Of a DNA stretch of 64,000 nucleotides, positions 44,936-53,675 are shown in pieces. Under the pieces are notes generated by a model. That model was not told the origin of the DNA, did not search any database, and saw nothing but the letters and a program-made list of their open reading frames with translations. Made by a program: the position numbers and the translations under genes. Source of the stretch: CAMLFJ01 sp040902305 (GTDB taxonomy: Bacteria > Methylomirabilota > Methylomirabilia > Rokubacteriales > CSP1-6); the NCBI GenBank assembly GCA_040902305.1, contig JBBDXN010000152.1, forward strand, positions 1-64,000. The letters run 5' to 3'. Position 1 is the stretch's first letter, and each line of letters opens with the position of its first letter.

Positions 44936-46285
44936 ATGAACGAGATGATGCGTCCCGGACGTCCACTCGCGTTTCTCGTCGGGCTGGTGCTGCTCGCCGC
45001 GCTGGGCGGTGCCCTGCTCTCCCCGCCCGCCGCGCGCTCCCAGGCCGCCGACGTGCTGCTCAACGTGCTGGCCACCGGCGCCAAGAAGCTCAATATCGTG
45101 ATCCCGCACTTCACGGTGGTGGGCGGCGCCGATCCCCAGGGGCTCGGGCGCTCCCTGTCCCAGGTCACGGCCCGGGATCTGACGTTCTCCAGCCTCTTCA
45201 GCGTCGTGACCGACGTGCCGCCGATCGCGGCCGGCGATCCGGCCGCCCTCCAGGCCGCCTTCGCCAACTTCGCCTCCGCGGGGGCGCACGCGGGCCTGCA
45301 CGGGATCCTGACCCTGCGCGGGGACCGGGCCGAGATCGAGATGCGCCTGCACGACCTGACCTCGCCCGAGTTCCGGCTGATCGGGGCCAAGAAGATCCAG
45401 CTGCCCGCGGCCCAGGCGCGCCGCCTCGCCCACAAGGTCGCGGACGAGGTGGTGCTGCAGTTCACCGGCGAGGCGGGAGTGGCCGACACCAAGATCGCGT
45501 ACGTGACCTCGGGCGGGAGCAGCAAGGAGCTCGGCATGATGGACTACGACGGAGCCGGCGGCGCGCGCGTGACGTCGAACAACTCCATCAATCTCTCGCC
45601 GGTCTGGAGCCCCGACACCCGCTCGCTGGCCTTCACCTCGTACATGCGGGGCTATCCTTACCTCTACCGGATGTTCCCGTTCGAGAACCGGCCGGTGCAG
45701 GTACTGGCCGGCTTCCTCGGCATCAACACCTCGCCCGCCTTCAGCCCGGACGGGCGCTCCGTCGCGCTGACCCTGTCCCGTGACGGCAACCCCGAGGTCT
45801 ACCTGCTCAACCTCTCCACCGGGGCCTTCCGGCGGCTCACCACCTACAGCGGCATCGACACCGAGCCCACCTGGTCGCCGACCGGGCGCGAGATCGCGTT
45901 CGTCTCCGAGCGCGCGGGCGGCGCCCACATCTTCGTGATGGACGCGGAAGGCGCCAACGTCCGGCGCCTGACCCACGCGGGGTTCAACACCCAGCCGCGC
46001 TGGTCGCCCAAGGGCGACACCATCGTGTACACGTCCCGGCAGGGAAACTTCGACCTCTGGGGCGTCGGGCCCGATGGGTCGAATCTGCGGCGACTCACCG
46101 CGGGTCCCGGCAACAACGAGGGGGCCTCGTGGGCCCCGAACGGACGCCACCTCGTCTTCCAGTCCAACCGGCTCGCGGGCGGTTATCAGTTATTCACGAT
46201 GCTGGCCGACGGCGCCGAGCAGCAGCCGCTCACGCGGCCCCCCGGGCAGTCGACAGGTGCGGCTTGGTCACCCCGCCTGCCGTGA
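44936..46285 (+). CDS. tolB: TolB, periplasmic beta-propeller
   Basis: A 449-residue protein with a signal peptide (GLVLLAALGGALLSPPAARS, cleavage near SQA), an N-terminal TolB_N domain, and a six-bladed propeller with repeated WSPDG-type blades (SPVWSPDTRSLAFTS, SPAFSPDGRSVALTL, EPTWSPTGREIAFVS, QPRWSPKGDTIVYTS). TolB links the inner-membrane Tol proteins to Pal. It is in the tol operon. Confidence 0.95.
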   Translation: MNEMMRPGRPLAFLVGLVLLAALGGALLSPPAARSQAADVLLNVLATGAKKLNIVIPHFTVVGGADPQGLGRSLSQVTARDLTFSSLFSVVTDVPPIAAGDPAALQAAFANFASAGAHAGLHGILTLRGDRAEIEMRLHDLTSPEFRLIGAKKIQLPAAQARRLAHKVADEVVLQFTGEAGVADTKIAYVTSGGSSKELGMMDYDGAGGARVTSNNSINLSPVWSPDTRSLAFTSYMRGYPYLYRMFPFENRPVQVLAGFLGINTSPAFSPDGRSVALTLSRDGNPEVYLLNLSTGAFRRLTTYSGIDTEPTWSPTGREIAFVSERAGGAHIFVMDAEGANVRRLTHAGFNTQPRWSPKGDTIVYTSRQGNFDLWGVGPDGSNLRRLTAGPGNNEGASWAPNGRHLVFQSNRLAGGYQLFTMLADGAEQQPLTRPPGQSTGAAWSPRLP

Positions 46286-46402
46286 TACGATCATTTGGTT
46301 CCGTAAAATCACGGTGATAAAGTACTGAGGGATAAAGTTCCAAGCGATAACGTGCGAAGAACGAACTACTGACGAAGAATGAAACCAAGGAGGATTCAAC
46401 TT

Positions 46403-46984
46403 ATGGCGCATCGACGGGGAAGCGTGCTGCTGGCCGTTCCAGTGCTCGTTCTCTCTCTCTTCCTCGTGGGGTGCCCGAAGCGCCCCGCCACGACGGCGGC
46501 GTCCGCGCCTCCGCCGACCGGCTCGCCGGCACCCTCGGCCGCGGCGCCCTCCACCACTCCCGCGCCCGGCCCCTCGATGAGCCCGTCCGGCGCGGCCCCC
46601 TCGACCGCCGCGCCCGCGACGCCGCCGCGGCCCAGCGAGTTCCGCGAGAGCGCCAACCTGAAGGACGTCTTCTTCGATTTCGACCGGTACGACGTCCGCG
46701 CCGGCGATGCGAGAGTCCTCGACGCCAACGCGGCGTGGCTGAAGACCAACAACGACCTGGTCCTGATCGAAGGCCACTGTGACGAGCGCGGCACCAACGA
46801 GTACAACCTGGCGCTCGGTGAGCGGCGCGCGAAATCCGCGATGAACTACCTGGTCGGCCAGGGCGTCCAGGCGAGCCGTATCACGATCATCTCCTACGGC
46901 AAGGAGCGGCCCACCTGCACCGAGCACAGCGAGGAGTGCTGGGCCAAGAACCGCCGCGCGCACTTCCTGGTGAAGGCACGCTAA
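46403..46984 (+). CDS. pal: Pal, peptidoglycan-associated lipoprotein
   Basis: A 193-residue outer-membrane lipoprotein. Lipobox LVGC after signal AVPVLVLSLFLVG, a Pro/Ser/Ala-rich tether, and an OmpA-like domain with the peptidoglycan-binding region EGHCDERGTNEYNLALGERR. The ATG at 46403 has AAGGAGG 9 nt upstream; an ATG 24 nt earlier lacks one. The last residues LVKAR end the domain. Links the envelope layers with TolB and TolA. Confidence 0.95.
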   Translation: MAHRRGSVLLAVPVLVLSLFLVGCPKRPATTAASAPPPTGSPAPSAAAPSTTPAPGPSMSPSGAAPSTAAPATPPRPSEFRESANLKDVFFDFDRYDVRAGDARVLDANAAWLKTNNDLVLIEGHCDERGTNEYNLALGERRAKSAMNYLVGQGVQASRITIISYGKERPTCTEHSEECWAKNRRAHFLVKAR

Positions 46985-47007
46985 GCCCCCCGGGGTTCAT
47001 CCCCCAC

Positions 47008-47889
47008 GTGGCTCATCCATTGTCCCGATCGACGACGAAGGGGAGCCCCCGGCTCCCCTTCGTGGCTTGGGCCCTCCTCACCGGCGCGCTGACCGCAGCC
47101 GCCGGGTGCGCGGACGTGTCCGGACAGGCGCTGGAGCAGGACGTGGCCCAGCTCCGGCAGGATCTCAACTCCCTGACCCTGGCGGTGCATCGCAGCCGCG
47201 GCGACACCGAGACCGTCGTGGGCCAGCTCGACCGCCGCACCCGGGAGCAGAGCGCGGAGAGCGGCAAGCAGAGCGCCACCCTCAACGCCAGACTCGACGC
47301 GCTCTCCAGCGAGGTCGGGCGTGTCTCCGCCCGCGTGGACGAGCTGGCCCAGCGCGTCGAGACGCTCGGCCGTCCGGCTCCTTCCGGCGGCGCGGCCCCG
47401 GTGCCCCCACCCTCCCGCTCCGGCCCCGCTCCGGCCCCGTCGGTCGCCGCGGTCCCACCACCGGCCCGCTCCGGCGCCGGTGCGGAAGAGAGCTACCAGG
47501 CCGCCTATCTCGACTTCAGCAAGGGGCTCTATCCCCTTGCGGTGTCCGGCTTCCGCGATTTCCTGCGCCGGTTCCCGGACTCGCCCCTGGCCGACAGCTC
47601 GCAGTACTGGATCGGAGAAGCGTACTTCAGCATGGCGCGCGCCACCGCGAGCCAGCCCGAGAAGGCGCGCGAGAACCTCGAGCAGGCGGTCCAGGAATTC
47701 CGCAAGGTGGTCGTCGCCTATCCGCGCGGAAGCAAGGTGCCGACCGCGCTCTACAAGGAGGCGCTCGCCCTCGTGGAGCTCAAGCAAACCGCGCTCGCGC
47801 AGGCGAGGCTCCAGTATCTGGTCGAGCACTTCCCGCAGTCGGAAGAGGCCCCGCTGGCGAAGGAGCGGTTGGCGGGCCTGAAGGAGTAG
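47008..47889 (+). CDS. cpoB: CpoB/YbgF cell-division coordinator (lipoprotein form)
   Basis: About 293 residues. Signal region (LPFVAWALLTGALTAAAGC) with an AAGC lipobox, a coiled-coil trimerisation helix (LEQDVAQLRQDLNSLTLAVH), a Pro-rich linker, and three TPR units (AAYLDFSKGLYPLAVSGFRD, FPDSPLADSSQYWIGEAYF, FPQSEEAPLAKERLAGL). CpoB coordinates peptidoglycan synthesis with Tol function. The start is uncertain: the GTG at 47008 gives a normal signal but lacks a ribosome site. A perfect 13-bp hairpin lies in its first codons. Confidence 0.88.
   Translation: MAHPLSRSTTKGSPRLPFVAWALLTGALTAAAGCADVSGQALEQDVAQLRQDLNSLTLAVHRSRGDTETVVGQLDRRTREQSAESGKQSATLNARLDALSSEVGRVSARVDELAQRVETLGRPAPSGGAAPVPPPSRSGPAPAPSVAAVPPPARSGAGAEESYQAAYLDFSKGLYPLAVSGFRDFLRRFPDSPLADSSQYWIGEAYFSMARATASQPEKARENLEQAVQEFRKVVVAYPRGSKVPTALYKEALALVELKQTALAQARLQYLVEHFPQSEEAPLAKERLAGLKE
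47035..47063 (+). terminator. Strong hairpin at the pal-cpoB junction
   Basis: ACGAAGGGGAGCC-CCC-GGCTCCCCTTCGT, a perfect 13-bp stem with a 3-nt loop and no T run. It lies 50 nt after the pal stop and inside the presumed cpoB signal-peptide codons, so it may be an attenuator, mRNA-end protector or processing site. Confidence 0.55.
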
Positions 47890-47929
47890 CTGGGGAGCGG
47901 CGCCGACCACGCGCCGATGCGACGAGGTT

Positions 47930-48454
47930 CTACGACTGCTCGTCCTGCTCCGCGGGGTTGAAGACCCAGATCACCGTCACGTCGTCATCCGGGTTCGAGT
48001 ACACCATCACGCTGCGGTTCGGATCGGCGGAGGAGACGTCCTGCACCACCACCGGCGCCGCCTGGGCCCTGGGCACCGTCACCTGGGCGCTGGGCCAGAG
48101 CACCAGGGCCGCCGCGAGGCTCGAGACCATGACGCTCCCGAGAGCCACCCGCGGATGCCCCCAGACCGGCTTCCAGAACGGCAGCCACCAGGCCTCCCGG
48201 ACGGGCCCCGGCGTCTCCCGGGCGATGCGCATTCGGACCGAGGGCCAGAAGCCGGCCCAATCGGGGTCCACCACCGCCGGCTCGGCGCTCCGGACCAGGG
48301 CACGGAGCCGATGGAGTCGCTCCATCTCTCCACCACAGCGGTCGCAGCGGGCCACGTGAGCGGCGGTGATGCGCCCCATCCGGGGGCCGAGCGCGGCGTC
48401 GACGAGGCGCTCGAGTCGAGGGCGATTCCAGAGGCATCCGAGGCTCGGCATCAT
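47930..48454 (-). CDS. Zinc-finger anti-sigma-like membrane protein (no sigma partner nearby)
   Basis: A 174-residue protein with an N-terminal HxxxCxxC zinc motif (AAHVARCDRCGGEM) typical of anti-sigma factors, one membrane helix (ALGSVMVSSLAAALVLWPSA) and a periplasmic tail (DPNRSVMVYSNPDDDVTVIW). ECF sigma genes usually sit just upstream, but here the upstream neighbour is a hydrolase on the other strand. A TATACT element ends 5-8 nt before the two candidate ATGs, so the mRNA may be leaderless. Confidence 0.72.
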   Translation of the reverse strand: MMPSLGCLWNRPRLERLVDAALGPRMGRITAAHVARCDRCGGEMERLHRLRALVRSAEPAVVDPDWAGFWPSVRMRIARETPGPVREAWWLPFWKPVWGHPRVALGSVMVSSLAAALVLWPSAQVTVPRAQAAPVVVQDVSSADPNRSVMVYSNPDDDVTVIWVFNPAEQDEQS

Positions 48455-48531
48455 CGAAAAGTATACCTCGTACCCTGAGACGCGGGCGGCCCCTTGAATA
48501 TTCCGGGGCGACCCCCTAAGGTCGGAACGCC

Positions 48532-49161
48532 ATGGAAGAACCCCTGATCGTCCACGTTGCAGGCGGGCCCGCGCTCGAGGCCCGGCTGGCGCCGGTCGCG
48601 ACCCCCAAGGGCGGCTTCGTCGTCTGCCATCCGCACCCCCTCTATGGCGGGGACATGGACAACCCCGTGGTGATCCGGGCCGCCGAGGTCGCGCAAGCCG
48701 GCCGCTACGCCACGCTCCGCTTCAATTTCCGTGGCGTGGGCGCCTCGGAAGGGACCCACGACAAGGGCCAGGGCGAGCAGGAGGACATACGGTCAGCCAT
48801 GACGGCCATGGCGGCCCATCTGCCCGCCGGGAGCCCGGTCGGCGTGCTGGGCTACTCGTTCGGGGCGGCGATGGCGGCGCGCGCCACCCGCCCGAGCGTC
48901 CCCGACGCGCCGCTCGGGCTGATCGCCCCACCGCTCGGCATGTTCGACTTCGACTTTCTCCAGGCGGGCGCCGGCCGCCTGCTCCTAGTGGCCGGCACGG
49001 CGGATGCCTACTGCCCGGTCGCGGGGCTCCACCGGCTCGCCGCGCTCACGGCGGCCGAGGAGCGCATCATCGAGGGGGCGGACCACTTCTTCTTCGGCAA
49101 GCTCTATCCGCTGGGCGAGGCGATCGGGGCCTGGGTGGCCGGGACCCCGCCGGGCCGGTGA
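48532..49161 (+). CDS. Alpha/beta hydrolase
   Basis: A 209-residue hydrolase, CHPHPLYGGDMDNPVV near the N-terminus, the oxyanion/helix region RFNFRGVGASEGTHD, nucleophile elbow GYSFGA near residue 103 with Ser, a late Asp in AGTADAYCPV and the catalytic His in EGADHFFFGK. This is the short YfbB/dienelactone-hydrolase-like form often annotated as alpha/beta superfamily hydrolase. Substrate unknown. Confidence 0.9.
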   Translation: MEEPLIVHVAGGPALEARLAPVATPKGGFVVCHPHPLYGGDMDNPVVIRAAEVAQAGRYATLRFNFRGVGASEGTHDKGQGEQEDIRSAMTAMAAHLPAGSPVGVLGYSFGAAMAARATRPSVPDAPLGLIAPPLGMFDFDFLQAGAGRLLLVAGTADAYCPVAGLHRLAALTAAEERIIEGADHFFFGKLYPLGEAIGAWVAGTPPGR

Positions 49162-49773
49162 TCAGAGCCGCTCGCGTGGCAGGCGCGGCGGGGTGGCGGT
49201 GCCCGCGGAGAGGATGATGCGGATGCCCTCCTCCACGGTGAGGCCGGTCGGGAGCGTCTCCTCCTTCGCCACCACGATGATGTCGCCCAGATACAGGTTG
49301 TTGGTGGGAACGAAGACGGTGACCATGGCCCGCTTGCCCTCGACCCCCTCGATCAGCAGCTCGGAGGTGACGAAACCGAAGACGTACTCGCCCTTGCGGG
49401 GATGCTCGGCGAGCACCACCGCCTTGAAGGAGTTCCGCTGCTGGGGCGAGAACGACTCCAGGAGCTGCTTCACGGAGGGATAGATGCTGCGGAAGATCGG
49501 CACGTGCTCGAAGAGGCGCTCGATGCGGGCGAGGATCCGCCGGCCGACCACGTTGCGCGCGATCGTCCCCATGATGAAGATGATGACGACCGCGGTGAGG
49601 AAGCCCAGGCCGGGGATGCGCCGACCGATCATCTGGGTGTACACCGGGGAGAAGAAATCGTCGATCGCGTTCCAGAACACCCACAGCAGCCAGGCGGTGG
49701 CGATGGCGGGGACGGTGGAGAACAGCCCGGTGATGAATCGAACCTTGATCGAATTCCGGAAACTGCCCGACAT
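49162..49773 (-). CDS. DUF502 family membrane protein
   Basis: A 203-residue protein with two N-terminal membrane helices (FITGLFSTVPAIATAWLLWV; FLTAVVIIFIMGTIARNVVG) and a soluble C-terminal part (IFRSIYPSVKQLLESFSPQQ; FVPTNNLYLGDIIVV). Matches the DUF502 family, of unknown function, also found in plant COV1 proteins. It converges on the alpha/beta hydrolase and is divergent from the SDR gene. Confidence 0.88.
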   Translation of the reverse strand: MSGSFRNSIKVRFITGLFSTVPAIATAWLLWVFWNAIDDFFSPVYTQMIGRRIPGLGFLTAVVIIFIMGTIARNVVGRRILARIERLFEHVPIFRSIYPSVKQLLESFSPQQRNSFKAVVLAEHPRKGEYVFGFVTSELLIEGVEGKRAMVTVFVPTNNLYLGDIIVVAKEETLPTGLTVEEGIRIILSAGTATPPRLPRERL

Positions 49774-49782
49774 GTCGAATCG

Positions 49783-50541
49783 ATGAAATCATACGCTCCA
49801 GGGCAAGTCAAGGAACTGACCGGCAAGGCGGCGCTCGTGACCGGCGGCGCGGTGCGAGTCGGGCTCGAGATCGCGCGCGCGCTCGCGGAGGCGGGCGCCG
49901 ACGTGGCGGTCGGCTACCGACGCTCGGCCGCGGAAGCGCGCGCGGCGGTGCGGGAGCTGCAAGCCCGTGGGGTGCGGGCGGTGGCGCTGCGGGCCGACGT
50001 GAGCCGGCCGCGCGAGGCGCGCGCCCTCGTGGCGAGCGCGGTGAAGCACCTCGGCCGCCTCGACATCCTCGTCAACAACGCGGCGCTCTTTCTCCGCACG
50101 CCCGTCCTGACCACCACGCCCGCGCAGTTCGATCGGCTCATGGCCGTCAACCTGCGCGCGCCGTTCTTCTGCAGCCAGGCGGCGGCCCGGGCCATGGGCC
50201 GCCGCGGCGGGCGCATCGTCAACATCGCGGACGTCGGCGCGGTCCGCGCCTGGCCGGGCTACGTGCCCTACGGCATCTCCAAGGCCGGCGTGGTGATGCT
50301 CACCCGCGGGCTCGCCGCCGCGCTCGCCCCTCGCATCCAGGTGAACGCGGTGGCGCCGGGGGTCGTGCTCCTGCCCGAGGGCTTCCCTCGCGAATCGGGG
50401 CGCCGGCTCGCCGCGCGCATCCCGATGGGCCGGCACGGGCGGCCCGCCGACGTGGCACAGGCGGTCCGTTTCTTCGCGACGTGCTCCGATTACGTGACCG
50501 GGCAGGTGCTCTTCGTCGACGGGGGAACGTCGGTCGTATAG
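49783..50541 (+). CDS. Short-chain dehydrogenase (pteridine-reductase-like)
   Basis: A 252-residue NAD(P)H Rossmann enzyme. The cofactor motif TGGAVRVG has the TGxxxRxG form of pteridine reductases, where Arg favours NADPH. NNAALFLRTP, Ser/Asp region IVNIADVGAV (an Asp replaces the usual Ser before the Tyr), catalytic YGISK, and the C-terminal VLFVDGGTS follow. A role in reducing a pterin or folate-like compound is suggested by the motif; substrate unproven. Confidence 0.88.
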   Translation: MKSYAPGQVKELTGKAALVTGGAVRVGLEIARALAEAGADVAVGYRRSAAEARAAVRELQARGVRAVALRADVSRPREARALVASAVKHLGRLDILVNNAALFLRTPVLTTTPAQFDRLMAVNLRAPFFCSQAAARAMGRRGGRIVNIADVGAVRAWPGYVPYGISKAGVVMLTRGLAAALAPRIQVNAVAPGVVLLPEGFPRESGRRLAARIPMGRHGRPADVAQAVRFFATCSDYVTGQVLFVDGGTSVV

Positions 50542-50582
50542 CCGGCGGGCCGCCGGGTTGACGACGAGGAGGGCCGGCGCGG

Positions 50583-51266
50583 CTATGTGCGGCCGACGCG
50601 GCCGCCGCCCATGGCGCGCAAGAACTCGCTCATGGACGGGAAGCGCATCATCGGGTTCTCGCGCTTCTCGGCGCCGATGGTGGTCTGCGAGCCGCCGTAG
50701 TTGTGGCCGGGCAGCACCACCGTCTCCTCGGGCAGCGCGCCCAGGCGCTGCGTGAGCGAGGTGTACATCTCCTTCGGGTCGCTTCCGGGCAGGTCCGTGC
50801 GACCGCACGAGCGGATGAAGAGCGTGTCCCCGGAGATCAGGCAGCCGTTCACCAGGAAGCACTGTGAGCCCGGGGTGTGGCCCGGCGTGTGGATGAAGGT
50901 CAGCGGCACCTTCCCCACCTGCAGGGTGTCGCCCCCCTGCACCTGGACCAGATCGGAGCCGAAGCCCTTCAGGAACTCGCGCTCGTCCTTGTGCACGTAG
51001 ACCTTCATGGGGTGCTTGGCGAGCAGCTCCTCGACCCCGGGGATGTCGTGGCCGAAGAGGTGACCGCCCACGTGATCCTGGTGCGTGTGGGTGACCAGCG
51101 CGCCGGTGAGCCGCATGTCGTCGGCGGCCGCGAGGTCCGCGATGCCGTCGATCTCCCAGGCCGGGTCCACCACCACGCACTCCCGGCTGGCCTGGTCGCC
51201 GATGAGATAGACGAAGTTCTGCATCGGTCCCAGCTCGATCTGCTTCAGGTAGAGCGGCTGCGCCAT
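50583..51266 (-). CDS. Metallo-beta-lactamase-fold hydrolase (glyoxalase II-like)
   Basis: A 227-residue metallohydrolase with THTHQDHVGG (metal site 1 and 2), the later TPGHTPGS, SGDTLF and the final LPGHNYG. Glyoxalase II and ETHE1 persulfide dioxygenases share this pattern; the size and the CGRTDLPGSD segment favour the ETHE1/sulfur-dioxygenase or rhodanese-linked subgroup. The ATG is preferred at 51266 where the frame begins with LYLKQIELGPMQNFVYLIGD. It starts in the stop codon of the upstream gene (TGATG). Confidence 0.9.
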   Translation of the reverse strand: MAQPLYLKQIELGPMQNFVYLIGDQASRECVVVDPAWEIDGIADLAAADDMRLTGALVTHTHQDHVGGHLFGHDIPGVEELLAKHPMKVYVHKDEREFLKGFGSDLVQVQGGDTLQVGKVPLTFIHTPGHTPGSQCFLVNGCLISGDTLFIRSCGRTDLPGSDPKEMYTSLTQRLGALPEETVVLPGHNYGGSQTTIGAEKRENPMMRFPSMSEFLRAMGGGRVGRT

Positions 51267-51664
51267 CAGTATCCGTTCACCCACACCCGCTGGTAGTAGC
51301 CGCCGCTCACGATCCGTGGCTGGTACCCGCCGCCCACCAGCGCGCCCTCCGTCGTGACGTAGCCCGGAACCCAGACATACGTCGTGTACGCGGTCGGCAC
51401 CCACTGATAGGCCCAGTACCCCGCGCAGCACGGGTAGGACACGACCGGGGGGTGCGAGACGACGGGCGGGCGGCCGGGATGCCCGTGGGGCGGCTTCGCG
51501 GGCGCGTGGGGCGCGGGGCGGGGCTCGAGCGGCGCGGGAGGTGGCGTCATCGCGAAGGGATTGGGCGCGAGCACGGTCGGGCGCAGCCCACCGGCGGTCG
51601 CCGGGTCGAGCGAGCCCCCCAGGATCAGCAGCGCAAAGCTTGCGATGACGGCGACGGTTCTCAT
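51266..51664 (-). CDS. Proline/histidine-rich secreted protein
   Basis: A 132-residue exported protein: signal MRTVAVIASFALLILGGSL with a short mature start, a Pro/His-rich middle (APHAPAKPPHGHPGRPPVVS) and a Tyr/Trp/Gly-rich end (YWAYQWVPTAYTTYVWVPGY). A good GGAGGAGAC site precedes it. It overlaps the MBL hydrolase by 1 nt. Similar YXXGY-tailed proteins occur at the surface of Gram-negatives; the function is unknown. His-rich linkers may bind metal. Confidence 0.68.
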   Translation of the reverse strand: MRTVAVIASFALLILGGSLDPATAGGLRPTVLAPNPFAMTPPPAPLEPRPAPHAPAKPPHGHPGRPPVVSHPPVVSYPCCAGYWAYQWVPTAYTTYVWVPGYVTTEGALVGGGYQPRIVSGGYYQRVWVNGY

Positions 51665-51753
51665 GTCTCCTCCGACGGCCGGTCCGATGGCGGTATTCTG
51701 CCACCGTCTCCCCGGCCGGGGAAGCCGGGTCAGCCCGGGGAAGTGGAAGTCGG

Positions 51754-53532
51754 TCAGGACGACGGGATCTCGGTCCTCGCCTTGCGCAGGTCGTCGAGAT
51801 CCGTGCTGGACACCGCGAAGATGCCGGGTTGCGCCCCCAGCTTCACGTAGGTGACGGCGCCGTCGGTGCGCCCCACCTGGAGCGTGGCCAGCTCGGCGTC
51901 CCCGCTCTTGAACAGGGTCACGGCCATCTCCGGCTTGTCGAGCCCGAACTTGGCGGCGTCCTCCGGACCCTTGGCCGCGATCTCCTTCCACTTGAGCGCC
52001 TTCAGCCCGAGCAGCAGGCCCGCCACCCGGCCGGCCTTGGTGCCGCCGGGGACCGGCTCCACCACCTTCCACTCCGTCTCGCCGCTCTTCTCCACGACCA
52101 GGGGCTTGTCCGCGCCGGCCAGACGCGCCTTCTTGATGTCGCCCGGGTCGAACGCGGGGAGCAACGTCCGGTCTCGCAGCTCCGCGACGCCCGGGGCGAG
52201 ATCGGCGAGCATCTTGCCCTCGACCAGGACCACCGGGCCCTCGCCCTGCACCGCGGCCAGCGCCGCGGGCTGCCCGCCGCGGCGCTCGGACGAGGACTGG
52301 AGCAGGAGCGTCTTCGGCGCCTTGGCGCCCTCCTCCCAGAGCTTGACGGTGACCTCGGGCCGGGTCAGAAAGCGCGCCGCCTCCGCGGGCGTCTCGGCGA
52401 GGAAGCCGAGCGCGCGAAGGTCGCGGATCTTCCACAGGAGCCCGGTCACCGCGGCCGGGTCGGCCTTGAGCGCCTCCGGCGCGGTGAGCTTCCAGCCGGT
52501 GCCGTCCTTCTCGAGCGTGACGGCCTCGCGCCCGTGGGCGAGCTCGACCTTGACGACCTTGTCGTAGGCATAGGCGACGACGGTCTTGTCGCGGAGCCCC
52601 GCCACCGTCTTCGGAAACGTCGTCCACAGCGTCTCCGCGGTCAGCATGACGCCCGGCTCGCCGTCGCGCTTCACGTAGACGCCCTTCTTCTCCGGCTCCG
52701 GGCGCCCCACCAGCAGGGTCCGGGACGAGCGGTCCTTGTCCCGGCCGAGCCACACCGTCACGCGCGAGGGCTTGTCGAGCCCATAGGGGGCCAGGGATTT
52801 CGGCGCGTCGTCCACGAACTCGATGGCCTTGGCTCCCTCGAGCTTCTCGAGGAACTCGGCCACCATCTCCGCGTCGGCGGGGAGCGCGCGCGGCTTCACG
52901 ATCCGCCACTTGCCGGGCTCGTCGGCGGCCAGACCGATGTGATCGCCCGCCACGTCCAGGTCCAGCCCGGTGAGAGCCTTCCGGTCGAAGGCGATCACGC
53001 TGCGGTCCCGGAAATCGGCCACCGGCCGGGCGGTGTCGCGCGCGATGCCCTCCGACATCGTGATCACCGCGGGCTTGTCGCCCTCGCGCGCGTAGACCCA
53101 GACCCCGGTCGGGTTCTTGCCGCCCACGCGCAGCACGAGCGGCGCCGCGCGTCCCTGCACCTCGAGGCGCACTTCCGCCTCCGGAGGATCGAGGCCGAAC
53201 TCGGCGGGCTTGGCCGGGTTCGGATCGATCTCCCGATCCATCCGCGCGGTGGCAAGCCCGGTCACCATGTCGTCCACCGCGGCGCGGTCGGCCCGCACCT
53301 TGAGCGGCTCGAGCATCTCCCAGCCGTCCGCGGTGCGCTTGAGATGCAGCGTCTCGTTCTTGCGGGTGATCGTGACGCTCAGGACATCCTTGGGCTCGAC
53401 GGTCCAGATGCGTCCCTTCGCGGACTCCGCCTTCTCGCGCTTGGGGTTGAGCCAGTAGGCGTCGTAGTAGAAGAAGCCACCGAGACCGGCGGCCAGCAGG
53501 AGGAGGACGACGAGGGTCTTGCCGCGCGCCAT
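51754..53532 (-). CDS. DUF4340 protein of a Gld-like ABC export cluster
   Basis: A 592-residue periplasmic protein with an N-terminal membrane anchor (KTLVVLLLLAAGLGGFFYYD) and repeated DUF4340 modules that recur about every 140-190 residues, each with a 'FGLDPPEAEVRL / YGLDKPSRVTVW / FGLDKPEMAVTL' strand and the VGG/VGR-type strand. DUF4340 proteins accompany GldG/GldF/GldA ABC systems. It follows the GldG-like gene, with the assembly gap in between. Confidence 0.85.
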   Translation of the reverse strand: MARGKTLVVLLLLAAGLGGFFYYDAYWLNPKREKAESAKGRIWTVEPKDVLSVTITRKNETLHLKRTADGWEMLEPLKVRADRAAVDDMVTGLATARMDREIDPNPAKPAEFGLDPPEAEVRLEVQGRAAPLVLRVGGKNPTGVWVYAREGDKPAVITMSEGIARDTARPVADFRDRSVIAFDRKALTGLDLDVAGDHIGLAADEPGKWRIVKPRALPADAEMVAEFLEKLEGAKAIEFVDDAPKSLAPYGLDKPSRVTVWLGRDKDRSSRTLLVGRPEPEKKGVYVKRDGEPGVMLTAETLWTTFPKTVAGLRDKTVVAYAYDKVVKVELAHGREAVTLEKDGTGWKLTAPEALKADPAAVTGLLWKIRDLRALGFLAETPAEAARFLTRPEVTVKLWEEGAKAPKTLLLQSSSERRGGQPAALAAVQGEGPVVLVEGKMLADLAPGVAELRDRTLLPAFDPGDIKKARLAGADKPLVVEKSGETEWKVVEPVPGGTKAGRVAGLLLGLKALKWKEIAAKGPEDAAKFGLDKPEMAVTLFKSGDAELATLQVGRTDGAVTYVKLGAQPGIFAVSSTDLDDLRKARTEIPSS

Positions 53533-53596
53533 GGGGCTAGGGAACTCGGAGGGGGGCTACGCCTCCCTCCGCCCCTCCCCCCAAACAACGAATCGC

Positions 53597-53619
53597 NNNN
53601 NNNNNNCCCCCCCCCCCCC
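53597..53619. other. Assembly gap (10 N) followed by a 13-bp C run
   Basis: Ns at 53597-53606 and C from 53607 to 53619 lie in the spacer between DUF4340 and the GldG-like gene. The C run resembles the artefact at 14.9 kb. True spacer length is unknown, and small features here may be lost. Confidence 0.9.
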
Positions 53620-53675
53620 TGGAAGTGGACCCGCTTGCCTGCCCGTGCGTCGGCCAGTGTTGCCAAGACAGATTC

